64,000 nucleotides of DNA from UBA4782 sp034429195. Its GTDB lineage: Bacteria > Chloroflexota > Anaerolineae > Anaerolineales > Anaerolineaceae. The notes under the pieces are model-generated. The model was not told the origin of the DNA, searched no databases, and saw nothing but the letters and a program-made list of their open reading frames with translations. The stretch is from contig DAOUGQ010000006.1 of assembly GCA_034429195.1 (NCBI GenBank), positions 1 through 64,000 on the forward strand, in the 5' to 3' direction. The translations under genes and the position numbers were made by a program. Positions 58,211-64,000 of the stretch are shown here, piece by piece. Each line of letters begins with the position of its first letter. Position 1 is the stretch's first letter.

Positions 58211-59818
58211 ATGATGAAACTCGTACATGTTGAAGAGATGAAGAAGATCGAGCAGGAAGCGAATGATGCCGGGTATCCATTTTCCAGAATGATGGAGCGG
58301 GCAGGCGAAAGCATTGCAACAGTCGTGCATGGTCTCTTTTCACAGGAGGAACCATCAACAATCATTGGTCTGATCGGTTCTGGAAACAATGGTGGCGATA
58401 CGTTGATCGCACTCGATGAGTTACAAAAATTGGGATGGAATTGCCTGGCGTATCTGGTACGTCCGAGAACTGGGGATGATAGTATATTGCAACGGGTTAA
58501 AAACACTGGCGTGAAAATCGCCTTACTTGGCGAGGATATTCATTTTAAAATTTTGGATGAGTGGCTCGAGAACACAGATGTTGTTCTGGATGGAATCCTG
58601 GGTACTGGATTTACATCCCCTCTTAAGAAAGAAGTACAGGCTGTACTTAACCATCTTTCGGAAAAAGAAAAATCATCGTTTATCGTTGCTGTTGATTGCC
58701 CCTCTGGTATGAATTGTGAAACTGGAGACATCGAAAAAGAAACACTGAAAGCGGATCTCACACTTTGCCTGGGTGCAGTGAAGATCGGTATGTTAAAATT
58801 ACCGGCATTTGCATATCTTGGTGAGCTTGTACCTGTGGATCTTGACTTCGAAAAATACTCACCTACCTTACGTGCAATTCAAACAAACGTTATTGAGGAT
58901 GGATTGCTAGATGAAGTGTTACCCGATAGACCTTTAGATGCAAACAAAGGAACTTTTGGTACTCTATTAACTATAGCTGGATCAGTAAACTATACAGGTG
59001 CTGCATTGTTGGCAGGGAAATCGGCATACCGTGTAGGTGTAGGCCTCGTGCAAATGGCTGTTCCATCTTCCTTACATGGTATTCTGGCAGGTAATTTTCC
59101 TGAAGCTACATGGATTATGCTGCCACATGAAATGGGAGTGATTGCCAGTGAGGCAGGCGATGTGATTTGGAAAAACCTGGATCGTGCAACTGCAATAGTG
59201 GTAGGACCTGGTCTGGGACGTGAAAGTACAACAAAAGAATTCCTTAAACATTTGCTTGAAGGAGAAAAACCTTCTGCAGTTCAAGCGCCTATCGGTTTTG
59301 TAACCACAGGAATAAAAGCTCAACCAGTAAAGACCACGAACCTGCCACCATTAGTTTTGGATGCGGATGCTTTAAATTTGTTGAGTGAAATCACCCATTG
59401 GCAGACTTTGATCCCTGCAGGTTCTATCCTTACTCCGCATCCTGGTGAAATGGCCAGGTTGACTGGAATGAGTATTGATGAGATACAGGCAGACCGCCAA
59501 GCGATTGTGACTAAATATGCGAAAGAATGGAAATGTGTTATTGTTCTGAAAGGTGCTTTTACTGTCGTTGCGGAACCCGGTGGTAAATGTAGTGTACTAC
59601 CAGTAGCAACTCCAGCATTAGCCAAAGCCGGTACTGGGGATATTTTGGCAGGGATCATTGGCGGACTGCTCGCACAAAAAATGCCAGCTTATCAGGCTGC
59701 ATGTGCTGGAGTATATATTCATGCTCAAGCGGGATTATTTGCGGCTGATTCAGTAGGGAGTTCTCAAGCTGTGATTGCAAGCGATATACTAGAATCAATC
59801 TCAGAAGTTTTCGAATAA
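58211..59818 (+). CDS. nnr: Bifunctional NAD(P)H-hydrate repair enzyme (epimerase/ADP-dependent dehydratase)
   Basis: 535 aa. The N-terminal epimerase (YjeF_N, about 1-215) has GLIGSGNNGGDTLIAL and VDCPSGMNCETG. The C-terminal dehydratase (YjeF_C, about 225-535) has KGTFGTLLTIAGSVNYTGAA, TPHPGEMARLTG and KAGTGDILAGIIGGLLAQ, with the catalytic Asp in GTGD. The enzyme repairs hydrated NADH/NADPH. The start is ATG 58211 after GAGTGAGG, or possibly ATG 58214; the TTG at 58175 is rejected. Confidence 0.94.
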   Translation: MMKLVHVEEMKKIEQEANDAGYPFSRMMERAGESIATVVHGLFSQEEPSTIIGLIGSGNNGGDTLIALDELQKLGWNCLAYLVRPRTGDDSILQRVKNTGVKIALLGEDIHFKILDEWLENTDVVLDGILGTGFTSPLKKEVQAVLNHLSEKEKSSFIVAVDCPSGMNCETGDIEKETLKADLTLCLGAVKIGMLKLPAFAYLGELVPVDLDFEKYSPTLRAIQTNVIEDGLLDEVLPDRPLDANKGTFGTLLTIAGSVNYTGAALLAGKSAYRVGVGLVQMAVPSSLHGILAGNFPEATWIMLPHEMGVIASEAGDVIWKNLDRATAIVVGPGLGRESTTKEFLKHLLEGEKPSAVQAPIGFVTTGIKAQPVKTTNLPPLVLDADALNLLSEITHWQTLIPAGSILTPHPGEMARLTGMSIDEIQADRQAIVTKYAKEWKCVIVLKGAFTVVAEPGGKCSVLPVATPALAKAGTGDILAGIIGGLLAQKMPAYQAACAGVYIHAQAGLFAADSVGSSQAVIASDILESISEVFE

Positions 59819-59826
59819 AGAAAGAA

Positions 59827-59858
59827 AAAACCCCACCGAAAATTTGGTGGGGTTTTCT
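59827..59858 (+). terminator. Intrinsic terminator of nnr
   Basis: AAAACCCCACC (59827-59837) and GGTGGGGTTTT (59846-59856) pair around GAAAATTT, with T residues beyond. It may also act on the minus strand for the YtxH gene. Confidence 0.92.
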
Positions 59859-59868
59859 TTATGAAAAA

Positions 59869-60237
59869 TTAGCTTGCAGGTGCTTCTGGTTCTGCCGGTT
59901 TTGTTTTCTTTTTTGGTGCAATCGCTTCGCTAATTTTTTCGCGCGATTCTTCAACAAGTACCTGACCTTTTTGAGTTAATTCGGCAGTCTGTTCCTTGGT
60001 AGCTTTCGCTAATTCATCAAAGCGGGCTCTAGCCTGTAAGGCAGCAGCTTCCGCTTTTGCATAGGCATCTTCAATAGATTCTCCGGCTTTATCTTTTAAT
60101 TCAATTGCTTTTTCTTTAATCAAAGTTCGGGTTTCATTTCCAGATTGAGGTGCAAACAATAGAGCTACAATTGCACCAGTAAGGCCGCCTACTGCAAAGC
60201 CAATTAAAAATGCACCAAACTCATCACGACTTGACAT
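59869..60237 (-). CDS. YtxH-domain protein
   Basis: 122 aa. One N-terminal membrane helix (about 8-28, FLIGFAVGGLTGAIVALLFAP, a typical YtxH start) is followed by a long, charged Ala/Lys/Glu coiled-coil region and a Lys/Pro tail. YtxH proteins are small stress-associated membrane proteins with no known biochemical role. GGAG precedes ATG 60237. It is downstream of a second small membrane protein on the same strand. Confidence 0.88.
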   Translation of the reverse strand: MSSRDEFGAFLIGFAVGGLTGAIVALLFAPQSGNETRTLIKEKAIELKDKAGESIEDAYAKAEAAALQARARFDELAKATKEQTAELTQKGQVLVEESREKISEAIAPKKKTKPAEPEAPAS

Positions 60238-60272
60238 AACATATCTCCTTTCGATAGAAGCAATCGTTTTTA

Positions 60273-60713
60273 TTATTTTTTATTGGGTCGGATTAAATCG
60301 ATAAATTTCTTGAATCCGGCCATGTATTCATTGAGTTTAATTACTGGTTGAACAAGATTATCGCTAAGGAAGGTTGTCGTTCCTTTGACGGTGTTCACCG
60401 TCTGGTTTGTTGCATCCAAAATGGGTTTTATCTCATTTTGAAGAAGATTAGTAAGTACTGCAAGCTGGACAACCAAAATGACAAGTGCAGCCCCGATGAT
60501 CAGAGATTCGAAAGCCATCAGAATGATAAATATATCCCGAATTTGGGCAGTTGTTTCCGATTTTGCAGTATAGAGGAAGTAAATTGCCACAATAAAACCC
60601 GCAAGAAGCAAGACAACAGCCACTATAATGGAGATCAACCGCGTCTTATTCTGCCGGTCAAGGGTTACGGATGCCTCAGAAGCTGATGAAGGGGTAGAAG
60701 GATTTTCTTCCAT
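60273..60713 (-). CDS. Small membrane protein, DUF948-like
   Basis: 146 aa with a low-complexity N-terminus and two hydrophobic helices (about 27-49 and 61-85), then the pattern NEIKPILDATNQTVNTVKGT and TTFLSDNLVQPVIKL, similar to DUF948/YtxG-type proteins often placed beside ytxH. There is no ribosome-binding site: TATAAT (60728-60723) lies nine bases before ATG 60713, suggesting a leaderless mRNA. Function unknown; probably partners the YtxH protein. Confidence 0.72.
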   Translation of the reverse strand: MEENPSTPSSASEASVTLDRQNKTRLISIIVAVVLLLAGFIVAIYFLYTAKSETTAQIRDIFIILMAFESLIIGAALVILVVQLAVLTNLLQNEIKPILDATNQTVNTVKGTTTFLSDNLVQPVIKLNEYMAGFKKFIDLIRPNKK

Positions 60714-60762
60714 GTTTAATAAATTATAACATTAATAAAGAAGTAGACCCATTAAATGCATA

Positions 60763-62817
60763 TCATCCCAGGAAGTCAACTAACTTTTTATCTCGCAAAT
60801 GATAATATGCTTTTGGCAATCTTTTCGAATAGGTCATATAAAGCCTGGATCGGGCACGTGACATTGCCATATAGAGAAGCCTTCTTTCTGCGACTTCTTC
60901 ATCAATTCTCGTAAATGTATTTTGCAAATGGGGAATAATTATTACTTCTCTTTCCAGACCTTTAAAACTATGAATTGGATGAACTTCTACATCAGTTTCT
61001 GATATCACATTTTCTATCGATGCAATATCTGATTTGTATCTCACTAAGACTGTAATCTGTTTTCCATGATAACCATCATTAATCAGAGTTTCCACAATTG
61101 CTTTGATTTTCATTCTTTCATCAGCAATATCGGTGCATCTTCGAAGAATTGGAATGGGACCATGTCTCATTTGTTCACTGGATATTTCTGGCTTAATCAG
61201 TTCTCCTTCAGTTCGAAGCGAATCTTGAATTTCTTCATTTCCTTCGATCATGCTATATGCTGTAGAATAAATTTCATAGGTGTTTCGATAGGGTATTCGA
61301 AGCCAACGAGTTCTACCAACGACATTAACCGATTTTTCTTTCCAACTGAAGTGTCTATAAATGCTTTGCGATGGATCATCAGTCAAAAAGAGCAAGCCGT
61401 GTTCATCATCAAGAAAACGATTGACAACTTTAAACCAGATAGGTGCCCAATCTTGAGCCTCATCAATGAGAATCGCATCAAATTTTTGAGGAGTTATTTT
61501 TCCTTCTTCCAACATTTCTAAAAAGCTAAGAGGTAATTCATGCCAATCCCAAAGGGAGTTTTGACGTAAGTATGTGCGATAGGATAGGTATAGATCAAAA
61601 ATAATTCTTCGATATTCTGAAGAAAGCCTTAGTCCTTTCCCAATCCCATGTCTTTCCTGATTAAGATACTGTTCAATGGTTGTTATACCCACATCCTGTA
61701 ACCACGTGATCTCGTTAATCAGAGCTTCTTCACCAATAACCGAAAGTATTGAGACTTCAGTATTTATTTTTTCAAACCATTCCTTAAAAGTAGTCTCTTT
61801 TTCATCAGGCATTTCAAGATATCGATGACAGAGAGAATGAAATGTTTGAGGTTTAATTGATGAATCTGTGAAAGAAAGAGTTAGTTCTTTTTGTAATGGT
61901 TTGTTGTATGTGAGGACATTGATTTTCCAATCAGGATTTACTGCTTCGAGATATTTTGCACGTTGAATCAGGACAAGAGTTTTTCCACTTCCAGAAAATC
62001 CACGTACCAGACGAACAGATGCATTTTGAATGATCCGTTTACCGGTTTCTGGAAGGTCATCTTTTTCTGAGTGCAATAATTCTGGAATGGATTGGTCAAA
62101 TAAAAAGCTTTGTTGTGCAGATTTTTCAGCTTCAGATTTCTTCTTTGATTCTTCAGAAATATTCTGGCGAACTGGTTCTGCCACAATTTTCTCTTGTTGA
62201 ATGTCAAGAACAAATGGCCTTCGGTCTTTTACTTCAATTTCAACAATTGGATAAATAGTGGCTCGTACCATATCCAATTCATATTGTGATAAAGGATGAA
62301 TCCTTCGCATGGGAAAAGTCATTTTTAATTTTTCAACCAGTGAAGTGGGGTTTTCCAGGTCGAATTTCCCTAATACGAATTCTTCTCCCCAGGGTACATA
62401 CAATTGGGTAATTATTGATGGAGGAAGGTTGAATAAGATTGCCGCATAACTCCAAGGAATTGCTTCACCCTGGGGTTCAGAATGAAATTTCTTGTTGAGT
62501 ATTTCAGAGAGCGCAATCGCCATATCTCGGGCTTTGGTAACTGGATTTGGTTCTGTATGTGTTTCGTTATTTCTGTTGCGAACAATCGCCCAAGTGGGCT
62601 CTACTTTCTCAATCTGAACCCAATCTTTAACTTCAAGTACTATTACTCCATAGTCTGTGAGAATAATGAAATCGGGATAACGAATTTCACGATATTTATG
62701 GATAGGTACTTCTACATAGATCGTGTATTCGTCAGGTAGGTTTTGCTTAAGAAGTCGTAAAGTTTCTTTTTCACCATATGTTGCATTTTCTCGTAATTCA
62801 CCCCGTACTTCTGCCAT
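60763..62817 (-). CDS. NERD-domain UvrD/REP-like helicase
   Basis: 684 aa. The N-terminal NERD nuclease-related domain (about 10-200) has DFIILTDYGVIVLEVKDW with an Asp and the ExK of a possible nuclease core. An SF1 helicase follows: Walker A RGFSGSGKTLVLIQRAKYLE (near 275), Walker B ILIDEAQDWAPIW (near 449), motif III FLTDDPSQSIYRHFSWKEKS-like, and the C-terminal VEVHPIHSFKGLEREV and RLLYMAMSRARSRLY. DNA repair, plasmid or phage-related roles have been proposed for such fusions. It is isolated here, with GGAG ahead of ATG 62817. Confidence 0.88.
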   Translation of the reverse strand: MAEVRGELRENATYGEKETLRLLKQNLPDEYTIYVEVPIHKYREIRYPDFIILTDYGVIVLEVKDWVQIEKVEPTWAIVRNRNNETHTEPNPVTKARDMAIALSEILNKKFHSEPQGEAIPWSYAAILFNLPPSIITQLYVPWGEEFVLGKFDLENPTSLVEKLKMTFPMRRIHPLSQYELDMVRATIYPIVEIEVKDRRPFVLDIQQEKIVAEPVRQNISEESKKKSEAEKSAQQSFLFDQSIPELLHSEKDDLPETGKRIIQNASVRLVRGFSGSGKTLVLIQRAKYLEAVNPDWKINVLTYNKPLQKELTLSFTDSSIKPQTFHSLCHRYLEMPDEKETTFKEWFEKINTEVSILSVIGEEALINEITWLQDVGITTIEQYLNQERHGIGKGLRLSSEYRRIIFDLYLSYRTYLRQNSLWDWHELPLSFLEMLEEGKITPQKFDAILIDEAQDWAPIWFKVVNRFLDDEHGLLFLTDDPSQSIYRHFSWKEKSVNVVGRTRWLRIPYRNTYEIYSTAYSMIEGNEEIQDSLRTEGELIKPEISSEQMRHGPIPILRRCTDIADERMKIKAIVETLINDGYHGKQITVLVRYKSDIASIENVISETDVEVHPIHSFKGLEREVIIIPHLQNTFTRIDEEVAERRLLYMAMSRARSRLYMTYSKRLPKAYYHLRDKKLVDFLG

Positions 62818-62968
62818 GATTGCTCCAAACTAGAAGAATTTCGAAAAATGTTATTGCTATGATGTTTCTTTACCCAGTTGTCATTGAGTATACACCTTAA
62901 AAAATTATTTTTATTAAATTATTGAACGCCCAATTTTCTTAAAGATCATTTGCTTGAGCCTCATTTCC

Positions 62969-63595
62969 ATGTTAAACTTACCAGTTACGATGATCAAATT
63001 AATTTCAACCCTTCTCTTTTTGTGTGCTTTTTTGTTGCCTGGTATAGATTCTTTGGCATTCCAGCAACCAGATGTTGAGTCACCACGTCCGGGAGATGTA
63101 TTGAAAGGGTTGGTTGAGATCAAAGGAACTGTTACTGGGACTGATTTTGCCTCGTATGATGTCTCTTTTGCATATGCAGAAGATACCACCGGTACCTGGT
63201 TCATTATTCAATCCAGTGAACAACCGGTTAAGAAAGGCATATTGGCAGTATGGGATACAACTGTCATCGCTGATGGAATTTATCGATTGAGGGTCCAGCA
63301 ATATTCAACAACGGGTAATGTTGAGACGCTTCTTGTAGAAAATCTTCGTATTCGAAACTACTCTCCAATAGAAACGAAAACATCAGCACCAACAAATGAA
63401 GAAATTGTTGTTGAAGCAACAGAAGAAATAACGCCAACATCCATCGTCGAAATAACTCCTCTGACTGCGAATCCAGCCGAAATTAGCTTAAAAAGTTTTT
63501 GGCGCACAGTCATAACCGGAATAAGTATTACGGCTGCGCTCTTCCTCTTCCTGGGAGTGCGAGCAGTGATGAAGAATAGAAATCGGATTAGATAA
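62969..63595 (+). CDS. Secreted protein with C-terminal membrane anchor
   Basis: 208 aa. A signal peptide covers the hydrophobic run LISTLLFLCAFLLPG, then an extracellular beta-rich domain of about 100 residues (VESPRPGDVLKGLVEIKGTV through YRLRVQQYSTTGNVE), similar to Ig-like or Big-type surface domains. A Thr/Glu-rich linker and one membrane helix (about 175-200) with a basic tail end the protein. The start is uncertain (TTG 62954, ATG 62969 or ATG 62990); no ribosome-binding site decides. Its stop overlaps the pth start by one base. Confidence 0.65.
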   Translation: MLNLPVTMIKLISTLLFLCAFLLPGIDSLAFQQPDVESPRPGDVLKGLVEIKGTVTGTDFASYDVSFAYAEDTTGTWFIIQSSEQPVKKGILAVWDTTVIADGIYRLRVQQYSTTGNVETLLVENLRIRNYSPIETKTSAPTNEEIVVEATEEITPTSIVEITPLTANPAEISLKSFWRTVITGISITAALFLFLGVRAVMKNRNRIR

Positions 63596-64000
63596 TGAGT
63601 AATTTTCTTATAGTAGGTCTGGGAAATCCAGGCAGAGAATATCGCGAGACTCGTCATAATATTGGGTTCATGGTTATAGACCGGTTGGCTGAAGTGCTGA
63701 ACATCAAGCTAGGCAGATTGCAACATAAGGCGTTGGTTGGGAATGGCTTTTTTCACAATCATAAAATCATCCTGGCGAAACCAGTTACTTACATGAACTT
63801 ATCTGGTCAGGCAGTAGTCAGTCTCATCCGGTATTATCGTATTGAACAGGCCAATTTTCTTGTGATCCATGATGATCTCGATTTACCATTTGGAACATTA
63901 AGGCTACGCCCTGGAGGTGGATCGGCAGGTCAAAAAGGTCTGGCTTCGATCATCGAATTAACAGGAACTCAGAATTTTGCTCGGTTGCGCTGTGGAATAG
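63595..64000 (+). CDS. pth: Peptidyl-tRNA hydrolase, 5' part (cut by window end)
   Basis: 135 complete codons are visible, open to the right edge. Peptidyl-tRNA hydrolase frees stalled tRNAs. Landmarks: FLIVGLGNPGREYRETRHNIGF with the catalytic His (His21), KPVTYMNLSGQAV and VIHDDLDLPFG with the catalytic Asp. The loop usually GGHNGL is GSAGQKGL here, so the Asn is replaced by Lys, a variant in some lineages. ATG 63595 shares one base with the preceding stop (TAATG), giving coupling. About 50-60 residues are missing beyond the window. Confidence 0.94.
   Translation, partial: MSNFLIVGLGNPGREYRETRHNIGFMVIDRLAEVLNIKLGRLQHKALVGNGFFHNHKIILAKPVTYMNLSGQAVVSLIRYYRIEQANFLVIHDDLDLPFGTLRLRPGGGSAGQKGLASIIELTGTQNFARLRCGI

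Overview
The window reads as one contiguous piece of bacterial chromosome. It is moderately AT-rich and densely coded on both strands. It carries no rRNA, tRNA, insertion sequence, prophage or CRISPR array that I can see. The gene content suggests a member of the Chloroflexota, most likely class Anaerolineae. The reasons are a tandem two-domain ThyX-like protein, envelope proteins with long Thr/Pro linkers (L,D-transpeptidase and class A PBP), a MoeA fused to a periplasmic-binding-like domain, a short IF-2, and GlnA of the short GSI-alpha type. The lineage is an inference from gene repertoire; no marker rRNA is present.

Layout. 0.25-2.7 kb: a lipoprotein beta-propeller and an alpha/alpha-barrel protein. 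2.7-4.5 kb: a strong promoter, a roughly 330-nt region that can fold into a multi-branched RNA, and glnA. 4.6-5.3 kb: an isoprenylcysteine-methyltransferase-like gene broken by one in-frame amber codon. 5.6-9.2 kb: FHA protein, AI-2E-type permease, a 62-aa protein and a sugar-phosphate SIS isomerase. 9.2-13.8 kb (minus): thioredoxin-TPR protein, a small hypothetical, two L,D-transpeptidases and a cell-wall amidase. 13.9-17.6 kb: AMMECR1 protein, then a minus-strand operon of a large glycosidase-like protein and two DarA-like (cyclic-di-AMP receptor family) proteins. 17.7-25.8 kb: class A PBP, a degenerate DNA-methyltransferase-like protein, tandem ThyX and an FAD synthetase-like protein.

25.8-32.3 kb (minus) is the classical transcription/translation operon nusA-rnpM(ylxR)-infB-rbfA-nrnA-truB, running on into ribF and thyX; rimP is missing at its head. 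32.5-39.8 kb: GH13 glucosidase, a chemotaxis receptor, gyrB and a membrane protein. 39.9-42.7 kb: membrane protein, JAMM peptidase, plsY and an MBL hydrolase. 42.9-47.0 kb: a polar amino-acid ABC transporter with two permeases, then a PLP dehydratase. 47.0-52.4 kb: SDR, UbiA-like membrane protein, two MoeA-type proteins and Bcp. 52.4-55.9 kb: rsfS (apparently from a CTG codon), thpR, a candidate 6S RNA, a sugar-type ABC ATPase and gpmA. 55.9-64.0 kb: membrane protein, spermidine-synthase-like protein, nnr, YtxH protein, a NERD-helicase, a secreted anchored protein and the start of pth.

The functional themes are envelope building (PBP1A, L,D-transpeptidases, amidase, glycosidase-like protein next to c-di-AMP receptor homologues), the gene-expression operon with its RNA leaders, and cofactor metabolism (MoeA pair, FAD synthetase beside flavin-dependent ThyX, Nnr). 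The least explained items are the structured RNA before glnA, the candidate 6S RNA, a set of promoters whose predicted start sites fall almost on the start codon, the degenerate methyltransferase, the tandem ThyX and the glycosidase/DarA operon.
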